Shown here: in pieces, positions 37,837 to 46,814 of the stretch
Layout of the letters: each line of letters begins with the position of its first letter
Numbering within the stretch: position 1 is the first letter of the stretch
Assembly: GCA_002368155.1 (NCBI GenBank)
Contig: AP018180.1
Span: 6,938,561 to 7,002,560, forward strand
Reading direction: 5' to 3'
Length of the DNA stretch: 64,000 nucleotides
Source of the DNA: Nostoc carneum NIES-2107
GTDB taxonomy: Bacteria > Cyanobacteriota > Cyanobacteriia > Cyanobacteriales > Nostocaceae
Program-made: the position numbers and the translations under genes
Notes under the pieces: model-generated
The model's input: the letters and a program-made list of their open reading frames with translations, nothing else
What the model was told of the DNA's origin: nothing
Databases searched by the model: none

Positions 37837-38046
37837 ATCACCTTGGATCGTTAATGTAGAGCATGACAATGCCAATGCATCACCTTGGATAGTTAATGTA
37901 GAGCATGACAATGCCAATGCATCACCTTGGATCGTTAATGTAGAGCATGACAATGCCAATGCATCACCTTGGATCGTTAATGTAGGGCATGACAATGCCA
38001 ATGCATCACCTTGGATCGTTAATGTAGGGCATGATAATGGCAATGC
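37837..38046. repeat. Five-copy 42-bp minisatellite
   Basis: The unit starting ATCACCTTGGATCGTTAATG begins at 37837, 37879, 37921, 37963 and 38005, exactly 42 bases apart, with a degenerate sixth start at 38047. Copies differ at only one to three positions. A leftward frame through it would encode a 14-residue repeat, but that is a by-product of 42 being divisible by three. It lies between divergent genes. Confidence 0.93.
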
Positions 38047-38111
38047 ATCGCTTTGTTATATTTTTTGTTGTAATGGGCACATTAAATATATGATTTTGCT
38101 TATATATACTT

Positions 38112-38468
38112 ATGGCTGACCCAGACCAAAAACGCCGTTTATCACTACAAGCGATTAATCAAGATATAACCTCATTTCACGGTTTGCAAACCATCAGCAC
38201 TTATACTACAAAGCGTACTGATGCTTCGGCTGCACATTTACAGCAAGCTTATCAAAATATGTTGGCACAGCAACAAGCCAAAAATGAGCAATCAACTTTA
38301 TACCAGGCTGCTGCTGATGCGGCTCGATTGGCGGAATGGGAATTTCACAATGCAGTGTTAGCCATGAAAGAAGCCGTACTTGGGCAATACGGAGGAGATA
38401 GCGAGCAAGCGCAAGCCGTTGGGTTTAAGAAGAAATCAGAGCGCAAGCGGCGTATGCGTAATAGTTAA
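38112..38468 (+). CDS. Conserved-looking helical protein of unknown function
   Basis: 118 residues, not recognised. It is mostly helical and polar, with a central heptad-like stretch (AAHLQQAYQNMLAQQQAKNEQS region, about 40-65), an AEWEFHNAVLAMKEAVLGQY segment (about 74-93) and a very basic C-terminus (KKKSERKRRMR). No membrane segment or signal peptide. The basic tail suggests nucleic-acid or acidic-partner contact, which is only inference. It sits between the 42-bp minisatellite and the RAYT gene, separated from the latter by a REP palindrome. Confidence 0.65.
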   Translation: MADPDQKRRLSLQAINQDITSFHGLQTISTYTTKRTDASAAHLQQAYQNMLAQQQAKNEQSTLYQAAADAARLAEWEFHNAVLAMKEAVLGQYGGDSEQAQAVGFKKKSERKRRMRNS

Positions 38469-38491
38469 AGCATTAACCTTCAATCCTCTGT

Positions 38492-38517
38492 GATGCGTTA
38501 CGCTGCGCTAACGCATC
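38492..38517. repeat. REP palindrome upstream of the RAYT gene
   Basis: GATGCGTTA / TAACGCATC arms around CGCTGCGC. It is the same palindrome, in inverted orientation of its core, as the three copies downstream of the RAYT gene. Confidence 0.88.
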
Positions 38518-38557
38518 CTACACATTAAATGTTGAATTTTTTTAATTTTAAATTGCT

Positions 38558-39088
38558 ATGACTAACTATCGGCGAATTGCGCTCGCAGGTGGTACTTATT
38601 TCTTTACTCAAGTGACTCACGAGCGTTATCCTTGGCTATGTTATGCCAATGCTCGGGCGTTATTGCGACAAGCAATTATCGAAGTTCGCCAAAAATATCC
38701 ATTTACAATTGATGCGCTGGTACTCTTGCCCGATCACATTCATTGCATTTGGACATTACCGCCAGGAGATAATAACTATGCTAAACGCTGGCGATTGATT
38801 AAAACCTACGTCACTAAAAATAAAACCCGCGATTTAGAAATTGATATCAGCATTAATGAATCACGAGAAAAGCGAAGAGAAAGCAATCTTTGGCAGCGAA
38901 GATTCTGGGAACATTGGATTCGTAATGAGGCAGATTTTATCCATCATTGTGATTACATTCATTACAATCCGGTAAAGCATGGATTTTGTTCTACACCTAA
39001 TGAATGGCCATACTCTAGTTTTCATCGCTTTGTAGCGCAGGGTATTTACCCAGCCAATTGGAGAGAAACCCCAGCACCAAAATCGTAG
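38558..39088 (+). CDS. REP-associated tyrosine transposase (RAYT, Y1/IS200-like)
   Basis: 176 residues with the Y1 transposase fold. The HUH motif is His60-Ile-His62 (LPDHIHCIW), the catalytic tyrosine is probably Tyr133 (CDYIHYNPVKHG), and the N-terminus starts with RRIALAGGTYFFT as in RAYT proteins. RAYTs are single-copy, domesticated relatives of IS200/IS605 transposases that process REP palindromes. This gene is flanked by one REP upstream and three downstream. The full length and intact motifs argue for an active protein. Confidence 0.92.
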   Translation: MTNYRRIALAGGTYFFTQVTHERYPWLCYANARALLRQAIIEVRQKYPFTIDALVLLPDHIHCIWTLPPGDNNYAKRWRLIKTYVTKNKTRDLEIDISINESREKRRESNLWQRRFWEHWIRNEADFIHHCDYIHYNPVKHGFCSTPNEWPYSSFHRFVAQGIYPANWRETPAPKS

Positions 39089-39222
39089 GATGCGTTAGCG
39101 CAGCGTAACGCATCTAATGTTTTAATAAATCAACCCCGTAAGATGCATTAGCGCAGCGTAACGCATCTCATGTCGCTTCATAAATCAACCCCGTAGGATG
39201 CGTTAGCGCAGCGTAACGCATC
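39089..39222. repeat. Three tandem REP palindromes downstream of the RAYT gene
   Basis: Copies at 39089-39114, 39142-39167 and 39197-39222, each a 9-base-arm palindrome (GATGCGTTA ... TAACGCATC; one arm changed in the middle copy). They are separated by similar linkers containing AAATCAACCCCGTA, giving a 53-55 bp period. The first begins at the stop codon of the RAYT gene. Confidence 0.92.
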
Positions 39223-39247
39223 TCATGTCTAACGCATCCCACCAATT

Positions 39248-40423
39248 CTAAGGAGTATTAGGAATCAACCTACCACAAGGATAAGTCGCTGCTTGCTGAG
39301 ATGCATCTTCTGCAACAGCCGCAGGGATTTTATCCGATGGTTGTGATTTCGCAGCCAGATAATCTTGTCGCAGTGTTTCCACAATCGCATCACGCTTGTC
39401 ATACAGCCGCTTCAATGGGCGAGACTGACATTGTTTGAGAACATATGCTGTCACCAATGGTAAAGCGATCGTGCTGTCGGTGTAACAAACAATGGTGCTG
39501 GGCAACTCTTCCGGGTCGATCTTACCCCAACTTACAGCTTCCGAAGGTGTCGCCCCAGATAAACCGCCTGTATCAGGACGTGCATCGGTAAACTGCACAA
39601 AGTAATCATGTCCCCGTTCTTCTAAGCCTAGTACTTCGTGCAGTTGCGGTTGAGTTTGTAGCAAGAAATTCTTAGGACTACCACCGCCAATAATTACCGC
39701 AGCACTTTTACCTTCAGCTTCACGTGCATTGTAGGCGATCGCAGCTGTTTCGTTCACGTCAATTGAGGGATCTAAAATTAACTGCGAACCTTCTAACGCC
39801 AAAGCTGCAACGTTCATCCCAATTGAACTATCGCCAGGAGAAGAAGTATAAATGGGTACGCCATATTCATAGGCTGTAGCTAGCAAGCAGGAATTTTTTA
39901 CACCCAATTGCTTTTCGATTTCCCAAACATACTTACCTAATAAATGGTGAAACTCAGCAGTTCCCATGCGCTTTTGGAAAGGTTCAGCTTGCAGAATCTT
40001 GCGGATAAACGCATCGGTTTCTAACAGCACATCGTAGCCGAAAATAATGTCATAAATGCGGATAGTTCCTTCCTGGCGAAGCTTCACATCATCCAAAAAC
40101 GGATTACCAGCAAAGAGTTCAAAACCCAAGCCATAGTGCATATCATGATAAAGATTTGCACCAGTACTAATCATCCAGTCAATAAAGCCGTTGCGAATCA
40201 AAGGTGCAAGAACAGAAACACCGAAACCTGCTGGTGTCATAGCACCAGAAAGGCTCACACCTACCGTTACACCATCAGTTAGCACCTCACGACTCAGCAG
40301 TTGGCAAATTTCTCGCAAACGCGCCGAGTTGTAAGCAGTGAAGTAATTATCAATCAAATCAACTACCCCAATATCTGCTGACATCGGTGTTGGTGCTATT
40401 TTTTGACCTAGCTGTTTTGACAT
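39248..40423 (-). CDS. speY: Deoxyhypusine synthase-like homospermidine biosynthesis enzyme
   Basis: 391 residues from the ATG at 40423; an in-frame ATG 54 bases upstream (40477) would add 18 residues without an obvious ribosome site. It is a deoxyhypusine synthase homologue: [13 protein letters not shown] (substrate/NAD region), [13 protein letters not shown], and [13 protein letters not shown], which holds the lysine equivalent to the catalytic lysine of deoxyhypusine synthase. Bacteria lack eIF5A, and in Anabaena the homologue (SpeY) is required for homospermidine formation and normal diazotrophic growth. Equivalence here is inferred from family and organism type. It is a stand-alone leftward gene. 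Confidence 0.85.
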   Translation of the reverse strand: MSKQLGQKIAPTPMSADIGVVDLIDNYFTAYNSARLREICQLLSREVLTDGVTVGVSLSGAMTPAGFGVSVLAPLIRNGFIDWMISTGANLYHDMHYGLGFELFAGNPFLDDVKLRQEGTIRIYDIIFGYDVLLETDAFIRKILQAEPFQKRMGTAEFHHLLGKYVWEIEKQLGVKNSCLLATAYEYGVPIYTSSPGDSSIGMNVAALALEGSQLILDPSIDVNETAAIAYNAREAEGKSAAVIIGGGSPKNFLLQTQPQLHEVLGLEERGHDYFVQFTDARPDTGGLSGATPSEAVSWGKIDPEELPSTIVCYTDSTIALPLVTAYVLKQCQSRPLKRLYDKRDAIVETLRQDYLAAKSQPSDKIPAAVAEDASQQAATYPCGRLIPNTP

Positions 40424-40477
40424 TTTGAGAATCCCGAAAAGTAAACGCGCCGAATCTAATGTTAAGCTGTTACGCAT

Positions 40478-41096
40478 TTAAATTGTAGATTTACTTTTCA
40501 AGGTTATCCTTAGTCATTAGTCATTTGTGTTTGCTTCACTCTCCACCCGTCATCTTGTGCCTTTAACTTAATAAAAAGCTTAAGTTAGCAGCTTAAAACC
40601 TTTATCTTTACTGGTGCAGTTTCAAGATTGATCGGAAACTTTAGTTAGCAATAGCTAAAGAACCCTAACTTTAGTAGTGCTTTTTCGATAGTGTTCAGAA
40701 ACGTTAAATAGCAATTATGTAGAGATTAAGAAATTATTTATTTACTCTAGGGTGTGTTAGGCGCTGATTTCCAATATGATTTGTCACGAAATAACTAACC
40801 TAGCGCCTAACGCACCATCCACTCGGCGGTGCGTTACGGCTAAATTTCATTGTCTCTGTGTCCCAAATACTTTCATAGCCGTAACACACCCTACTTTCTA
40901 AATTGTCTCTAAAAGTTAGTTATTAAAATTTAAATGAGGATTAATAACAAGCAGCAATTCTCAGCAGACTTTCGCTTTGCACTTCCCATAGGGTATTACG
41001 AACTACGAATTACAAATTAGTATTGAGTTTCTCAATAAATGACAAGTTCAATTAAAATTGTCAGAAACTCACAATTCTGAACTTCCCCCAGCTTCA
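40478..41096. other. Intergenic region with a MITE-like element
   Basis: Positions 40748-40893 form a 146-bp element with inverted ends (TAGGGTGTGTTAGGC against GCCGTAACACACCCTA). A truncated second copy is at 62738-62826. The rest is AT-rich and no gene is seen before the acetyltransferase. Confidence 0.65.
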
Positions 41097-41528
41097 ATGA
41101 TTGATATTGCCCTAGCCCAGTCTGATGTAGAAATTGAGCGTTGTTTTGCTATCATGCAAGCACTTCGTCCCCATCTCATCGCTAGTGATTTTGTAACGCG
41201 CATTAGAAGACAACAACAGCAAGGCTATCGTCTTGCTTATCTTGAATATGAAGGGAAAGTCAGGGCAGTAGCAGGATTTAGAATATCTGAAAGCTTATCT
41301 TGGGGTAAGTTTCTCTATGTTGACGATTTAGTTACTCAAGAAGGCGATCGCTCTCACGGCTATGGTAGTAATTTATTAAATTGGCTAGTAGACTATGCCA
41401 AATCTCATGCTTGCGAACAATTACATCTCGACTCTGGCGTTCAGCGTTTCGCCGCTCATCGTTTTTACTTCCAGCAACGTTTAGAAATTAGAGCTTATCA
41501 CTTTGCTATCAACTTGACTCAGAGTTAA
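41097..41528 (+). CDS. GNAT family N-acetyltransferase
   Basis: 143 residues from the ATG at 41097; a TTG at 41058 would add 13 residues. Single GNAT domain: the beta4 strand GKFLYVDDLVT (about 77-87), the acetyl-CoA loop reading RSHGYGSNLLNWL (about 93-105, a variant of RxxGxG) and a C-terminal RFYFQQRLEI segment. The substrate is unknown. No toxin-antitoxin partner adjoins it. Confidence 0.83.
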   Translation: MIDIALAQSDVEIERCFAIMQALRPHLIASDFVTRIRRQQQQGYRLAYLEYEGKVRAVAGFRISESLSWGKFLYVDDLVTQEGDRSHGYGSNLLNWLVDYAKSHACEQLHLDSGVQRFAAHRFYFQQRLEIRAYHFAINLTQS

Positions 41529-41799
41529 AAGTGAGATAATTGTTGGTAAGTAATAGATGTACCAATACTTTTCGGTTAAGGGGAAAAAGGGGAATGGTAA
41601 AAGGGAAAGAAACAACCTTTCACCCTTAACCTTTAACCTTTTTCCCAAAAGCTATTTTGAGTTCAAAACGCTATCCCTTGTATGATTGATAGATGTACCT
41701 GTAGCAGAATTACGCCATCGCTACGCTATCCGCAGCTTTTGCTTATCGGCAATATTTTAATCTGAAAGATATTGTTGATTTCTCAAAAGGTGAAAGCTA

Positions 41800-42258
41800 A
41801 TGTCGGATCTAGGTTTTACGCACATTGCTCTTGGGGTAAGCGACATCGATCAAAGCATATCGTTTTATGCCAAGTATGCGGCAATGCAAGTAGTGCATCG
41901 TCGTACTGATAAAACGAAGCACGTAGACGTTGCTTGGATTAGCGATTTAACTCGACCATTCGTGATTGTCTTGATTCAAGTTGCTGAATTAAAAAGCACA
42001 CTTGCACCTTCATCTCATCTAGGCGTGGCTTGTCAAAGTCGTGAGGAAGTAGATCGTCTCTGCCATGAAGCACGCTTAGAAGGTGTGTTAATCGATGGCC
42101 CCCATGACTGGGGCTTTCCCGTTGGTTACTGGGCTTTTTTCCGAGATCCAGATGGTCATACCCTTGAGGTTTCCTATGGTCAAGAAATTAGTTTCACCGT
42201 TGAGCAAGCGGTTAATAAAAGTAACTCAAATTTAACAATTGAAAATTTTAGAAGATGA
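41800..42258 (+). CDS. VOC (glyoxalase/bleomycin-resistance) family protein
   Basis: 152 residues. It opens with FTHIALGVSDIDQSISFY, the usual first beta-alpha of a VOC module, and closes with FFRDPDGHTLEVSYGQ. Metal-ligand candidates are His8, His72-type (SHLGVA) and Glu near 126. VOC members include lactoylglutathione lyases, dioxygenases and isomerases; none can be chosen here. It is followed at once by a possible gene remnant at 42262. Confidence 0.85.
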   Translation: MSDLGFTHIALGVSDIDQSISFYAKYAAMQVVHRRTDKTKHVDVAWISDLTRPFVIVLIQVAELKSTLAPSSHLGVACQSREEVDRLCHEARLEGVLIDGPHDWGFPVGYWAFFRDPDGHTLEVSYGQEISFTVEQAVNKSNSNLTIENFRR

Positions 42259-42261
42259 AGC

Positions 42262-42345
42262 ATGATCGACAAAACTAAATTGCAATCCTTTGTGAAAAAA
42301 GTTGTTGCGGATATGAGAGCAAATATTGGGTTAATGACAATTTAA
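42262..42345 (+). pseudogene. Possible 5' remnant of a methyltransferase-like gene
   Basis: A 27-codon frame (MIDKTKLQSFVKKVVADMRA...) begins three bases after the VOC stop. Its start resembles the N-terminus of some class I methyltransferases, and it ends abruptly where a dispersed repeat begins. It may be the stub of a gene cut off by that repeat, or chance. Low confidence. Confidence 0.25.
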
Positions 42346-42349
42346 ATTG

Positions 42350-42468
42350 TATATTTCGCACTTAGGTTGTCAAAAGTCAAGAGTCAAAAGTCCAAAAGAC
42401 CTGAATTTTTGACCCTTGACCCTTGACTCTTAAATCAGAAAATGTGTGTACCAGTTGCGTAAGTCCTG
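42350..42468. repeat. AGGACTTACGCA-family repeat, copy with one intact end
   Basis: It ends in TTGCGTAAGTCCTG (about 42455-42468) and begins TATTTCGCACT. The interior has GTCAAGAGTCAAAAGTCCAAAAG-like runs, shown here only by short matches (GACCCTTGACTCTTAAA). Related copies: 29125-29238, 46220-46411, 49847-49883, 50722-50815. Confidence 0.8.
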
Positions 42469-42522
42469 TCAGTTTTGAAACCCTTACAATTTACTAGATA
42501 GTCTCAAAACAATGATGTTGGT

Positions 42523-45500
42523 TTAGCGCCACTCGCCTTGGAGAGTGAAAGGTGCCCAGAAATAAGGTGCGCTGTAGTCGGGATTGCGCCACATTTCTAC
42601 TTGTGCCGCCCGTAATGCCGCAGCAGGTTTTAAGCCTTGTTGCAACATTTTGCTATACAACTTCTTCATTAATTCCGAAGTTCCGCGATCGTCTACACTC
42701 CACAGACTTACTAAAACTCTCGGACTACCCGCATACATAAATCCTCTTGTCAAGCCAATTAATCCTTCCCCCTTGACTTCTTCACCCAAGCCTGTTTCAC
42801 AAGCGCTGAGTACTACTAATTCTGCTGGTAGTTTCAGGTTGAAAATATCATGAAGGCGCAAAAAGCCGTTTTGAGGTTTGCCAGTTTCATCAAATAACGA
42901 CAGTACAACTCCTGATAATTCTGGGTTTTGACTGTTAAGGATGCCATGAGTGGCAAAATGTATGATTCGGTATTGACTCAACTGGGTATCGGTAGCCACT
43001 GAACGGTTAGCGGCAAAGTCATAGGCTTGCTTGCGTTCTTTTGCAGGGACTAAAGAGAGAATAGTATCGGCTTCTTGACGGGTAAAAGGTAACCGATCAA
43101 AAGCAATACTTGCTTCTCTGGCAGATCTGGATAGTTGTTGTAAGTCTAGGTTCTGATTGCTGTTTCCTTGAGTTGGGGGTTTAACCTTAACCCGCTCATC
43201 GTTGAGGGAGAAAATGGGGTCAGCAATCACAGCTAAGGCTTTTGGAGCAGGTTTTCGTCCAGCAGTTTCTTGTCTAAGAACCGCCAGCGTTGAGGCTGAG
43301 GGTAAGGTAATTATTTCATGGTTGACTGCTAATGGTTCATAGCTGTTAGTTTTGGCGCTAGGTGTATTCAGAGCTGCAAAGGGGATATATTGCAAAGCCC
43401 CATCAGCAATGATGACTAAGCGGCGCTGTCCTAATTGCTGGGCAACGGGCGCAAGTATCATCTTTGTCAAGGGAGTAGCGGCGGCGGCTGGGCTAGTCCT
43501 TTGAATTGGTGAAATTAAAACCTTGCGAAATTCTTGGACTGCGGCGGCAATTTCGGCGCGTTTAGGTAGTTCGTAGCTAGTAATGCTGTTTTTGCTGACA
43601 GCCCAAAGATAACTGCGTTCTTCGCCTAGAGCGTACTCTAAGAGTAGGGTGTTGTCATCTAATATTTGTTGCTGAATTTGCTTGAGTGACAGTGTTTGCG
43701 GTTGTGTTAAAGCCGCATAGCGGGGGCTGGTGGCTCTAATTTTGGCTTGCAGTTGTCGATACTGTTCTAGCAGTGTTTCTGTTTGCTTTTCTAGGTTTTG
43801 GATTTCGGTTTTGTTACCACTGCTAGATAATTTCAGCGAGAGTTTTTCTTGAGCATCAAGCTGTTTTTGTAAGCTGCGTTCACTTTCGAGTAGTTTAGGA
43901 TCTATACCTTCGCGAATATCTGCATTAGCTTCTGCTAGTAAATCCAAAAGACTCCGGGCGCGGGCGCGTTCGCTGGCTTGTAAGGCTAAGGCATCGTAAC
44001 CTTTAGATGGTTGCTGTTTGTGCGATCGCATCAACAAGTCAATGTAAAACTCGTAATATTTCTGAACTGAAGCAAAGTAAGAAGTCCGCAAATCTTGGCT
44101 AGTAACTCTGGTGCGGATATCTTCGACGATTTTAATGGTTGATTCGATTTGGTTGCGAGCAGCTTCTAGGTTATTGCGATCGCGTTCACTCACGGCGATA
44201 TTATATAGAGTTTCAGCTTCACCAGTGCGATCGCCTAATTGCCGCAATAGCGTTAGTTCTTGATTGTAATTTTCTATTGCTTGCTGGTACTGCTTTAAGG
44301 CATTGTAGACTTTGCCGAGATTACGGAAAGTGTTAGCTTCACCGCTAAGTAAACCTAATGCCCGAAATTTAGAGTTTGCTTGCTGGGAGAAATCTAGAGA
44401 TTTTTGATAATCTCCTGCTGCTAAGTACACCCTACCCAATAAACCAAGGGCAGAAGCTTCGCTGAAAGTACTTTGCTGCTTTTTTGCCAAGGTTAGCGCT
44501 TGGTTGGCAGTATCTAGAGCTTTGGGATAATCTTTCAGTGACTCATAAGCTCGAATCAAACCTGTCAGCGTCGCAAATTCTTGAAATAGCGCTCCTTGTG
44601 CGCGCCACAGCTGCAAAGCTTGATTGTAATAATCTAAAGCTTTTTCTGGCTTTGATGCCGAGCGGTAAACATTACCAATATGATCGAGGGTTTTAGCTTC
44701 CTGAGAGCGATCGCCAATTTTACGGAATTTATCTAGCGCTTGGTTATATGTGTCAACACTTAACTGATAATCTCCCAAGAACTCATATAGTTGGGCGAGT
44801 GATGTTAGTGTAGCTGCTTCTCCTGAAAATTCTTTGCTTTGACGCTGGAGAGTTAGCGCTTGGGTGTAGAAGTCTAAAGCTTGCTGATAATTGCCAAAGG
44901 ATGCGTAAATATCACCAATATTGCCGAGGGTAAAGGCTTCGCGAGAGCGATTTTTTTGGGCGCGTTGGAGAGTTAGCGCTTGGTTCAAGACACCAAGGGC
45001 TTTTTGTTGTTGTCCTAATTCATCGTAGACAAAGCTGATTTGGATGAGAAGTTCAGCTTCGGCACTAGCACTACCAGACTTTTGAAAGAGCGATCGCGCT
45101 TGATTATAATATTCCAGCGCCTTTTGATAATCGTTAGCAACCACATAGGTTAAACCTATACCCATATAAGTGATTGCTTGCTTATTAGGGTCAGTTTGTG
45201 GTAGCTGTTTTTGTAGTTCTAGTACTTGGTTTAAAGTTTCCCTGGCTTTTTGATTGTCACCCAGTGAACTGTAGAGAGTCGCTATGTTCGTGAGAGTATC
45301 AACTTGCCCAGGAATATTCTTTCTAGTTCGCTGAATTTCTAAGGCTTGATTGAAAGCTATTAAAGCTTTTTGTGATTCACCTAATTGGCTATAAACTCGA
45401 CCAATTGTTTCCAATGTGTTAACTTGTCCATCTAAATCCTGACTAGCACGTTGCAGATTTAAAGCTTGATTGTAAAAATCTAATGCCTTTTGGGTTTCAC

Positions 45501-46089
45501 CAGAAGTAAAATAAATTCTGCCAATTCCAATTAATACACCAGCCGCAAAATAGGATTGTTTTTCAGCTTGAAATATAGATAAAGCTTGGTTGTAATATTC
45601 TAATGCTTTGGGCTTTTCTTCTAAGTTGTAATATATGCCAGCAATCGACTGAAGCATGACAGCTTCTCCCAGTCGGTCTTTGAGTTGTCGTCTAATAGAT
45701 AGACCTTGGTTGAAAGATTCCAAAGCTTTGGAGTTGTCGCCTTGGACATAATAAATAGTCCCAATGCTTAAAAGCGTAGTAGCTTCCTGAGAGCTATCGC
45801 CAATTTCTCGCCAAATTTTTAGTGCTTCCAAGTATTTAGCTAGAGCCTGCTGACGAGAGGCTGGGGTTCCCTGTTGTAACAGTTGGTTTGCTGTTTGTAA
45901 TAGCTCCTTTGCTTGCGCGTAAGCTCTTTGTTGAGCAGGGCTAAGATTTTGGCTGTTAGTGGTAGGTTTTTGCGCTATTTCTACATTTATTGCCCTTGCT
46001 GTCATACCTATAGATTCAGACAACAACATCATGCTGACAAAGACAATAAGAGTACGATGGCTAAAAATCGATATAAGCCGCCTGTGCAT
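42523..46089 (-). CDS. Exported TPR-CHAT protein
   Basis: 1188 residues. The N-terminal signal peptide (about 1-34, ending TARA) suggests export. About 13-14 tetratricopeptide repeats follow (about 60-630), with the repeated pattern ALxYYNQAL. Then comes a helical/coiled-coil linker (about 640-780, ERARARSLLDLL and the KLSLKLSSSG region). The C-terminal CHAT domain has His1048 (FATHGI) and Cys1097 (LSACETGLG) as the caspase-like dyad, ending APFTLQGEWR. Such proteins are numerous in filamentous cyanobacteria; targets are mostly unknown. No gasdermin-like or CRISPR effector neighbour is present. Both CHAT proteins in this window carry export signals. Confidence 0.92.
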   Translation of the reverse strand: MHRRLISIFSHRTLIVFVSMMLLSESIGMTARAINVEIAQKPTTNSQNLSPAQQRAYAQAKELLQTANQLLQQGTPASRQQALAKYLEALKIWREIGDSSQEATTLLSIGTIYYVQGDNSKALESFNQGLSIRRQLKDRLGEAVMLQSIAGIYYNLEEKPKALEYYNQALSIFQAEKQSYFAAGVLIGIGRIYFTSGETQKALDFYNQALNLQRASQDLDGQVNTLETIGRVYSQLGESQKALIAFNQALEIQRTRKNIPGQVDTLTNIATLYSSLGDNQKARETLNQVLELQKQLPQTDPNKQAITYMGIGLTYVVANDYQKALEYYNQARSLFQKSGSASAEAELLIQISFVYDELGQQQKALGVLNQALTLQRAQKNRSREAFTLGNIGDIYASFGNYQQALDFYTQALTLQRQSKEFSGEAATLTSLAQLYEFLGDYQLSVDTYNQALDKFRKIGDRSQEAKTLDHIGNVYRSASKPEKALDYYNQALQLWRAQGALFQEFATLTGLIRAYESLKDYPKALDTANQALTLAKKQQSTFSEASALGLLGRVYLAAGDYQKSLDFSQQANSKFRALGLLSGEANTFRNLGKVYNALKQYQQAIENYNQELTLLRQLGDRTGEAETLYNIAVSERDRNNLEAARNQIESTIKIVEDIRTRVTSQDLRTSYFASVQKYYEFYIDLLMRSHKQQPSKGYDALALQASERARARSLLDLLAEANADIREGIDPKLLESERSLQKQLDAQEKLSLKLSSSGNKTEIQNLEKQTETLLEQYRQLQAKIRATSPRYAALTQPQTLSLKQIQQQILDDNTLLLEYALGEERSYLWAVSKNSITSYELPKRAEIAAAVQEFRKVLISPIQRTSPAAAATPLTKMILAPVAQQLGQRRLVIIADGALQYIPFAALNTPSAKTNSYEPLAVNHEIITLPSASTLAVLRQETAGRKPAPKALAVIADPIFSLNDERVKVKPPTQGNSNQNLDLQQLSRSAREASIAFDRLPFTRQEADTILSLVPAKERKQAYDFAANRSVATDTQLSQYRIIHFATHGILNSQNPELSGVVLSLFDETGKPQNGFLRLHDIFNLKLPAELVVLSACETGLGEEVKGEGLIGLTRGFMYAGSPRVLVSLWSVDDRGTSELMKKLYSKMLQQGLKPAAALRAAQVEMWRNPDYSAPYFWAPFTLQGEWR

Positions 46090-46814
46090 TAATTTAATTT
46101 CCCTTTTGATGATGTTTATTGATGATAAATCTAAATGTAATTCCTACTACTATTGTTAATTTACAAGCCTTAAACATCTATATCAGTAGGATGAACACCA
46201 CGATTCGGGACTTCTAAATAGGACTTACGCAAGTGTCATATTTTTTTCGTTTAGGTTTGTCCAGGGTCAAATGTCAAGAGTCCAAAAAACCTCAATTTTT
46301 GAACGCCAGTCGCCTCAAGTCGGGAAACCCGCCCACGGCGCTGGCTCCCCTTGACCCTTGACTGTTGACTCTTAAACCAGAAGATGACTGTACCAGTTGC
46401 GTAAGTCCTGCTAAATAAAAAATAATCATTCGCTTTAGCAAGCAGGGGAAGCAGTCCCAACAGTTGCATGAAAGCCTAAATGGGATTTTTACTCTTGTAC
46501 AGACGCGATTAATCGCGTCTCTCCAATTCCCACGGTTGAAGATGCTGTAGAATCGCCGATTCTCTGGGTTGCAAAATTTCTGTAGAGAAGCGATCGCTCT
46601 CTTCAAAATCATTCTAATTATAAACACTTAATAAAAGTCTCAAATTATACTTTAATAAATTTTCTCATTCTCTGTATTTAATATAAAGATTGTATAAAAT
46701 TAATAATTTTGGCTTTCAATACTGCTAATCTTTGGATTAGCTTAGTCATTCTTACTGAATATATTCTTTGATTCTAATAAAAATTATACCTAAATTTAAA
46801 ATGCCAGAATTGTT
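46090..46814. other. Repeat-rich intergenic region
   Basis: 725 bases between the divergent TPR-CHAT and PEP-CTERM genes. It holds the AGGACTTACGCA-family element (46220-46411) and, just after it, a perfect 20-base palindrome AGACGCGATTAATCGCGTCT (46501-46520), a motif partly repeated at 13266-13286. No gene is supported. Confidence 0.7.
46220..46411. mobile_element. MITE-like element with AGGACTTACGCAA ends and a nested GC-rich block
   Basis: Inverted ends AGGACTTACGCAA (46220-46232) and TTGCGTAAGTCCT (46399-46411) enclose 192 bp without an ORF. A GC-rich segment (about 46301-46350, GCCAGTCGCC...GGCGCTGGC) looks like a second repeat inserted into it, since the related copy at 50722-50815 lacks it. 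Confidence 0.8.

Noticed and set aside
37750-38043. Leftward open frame encoding a 14-residue repeat (LTIQGDALALSC-type)
   Set aside because: It exists only because the 42-bp repeat unit is divisible by three and lacks stops; no ribosome site, no recognisable fold, and it ends outside the array in unrelated sequence.
37837-38046. CRISPR array
   Set aside because: Units are contiguous 42-bp copies without unique spacers, and no cas gene is nearby.
39089-39222. CRISPR-like array next to the RAYT gene
   Set aside because: The linkers between palindromes are similar to one another, not unique spacers, and the palindrome recurs singly elsewhere, as expected for REP elements.
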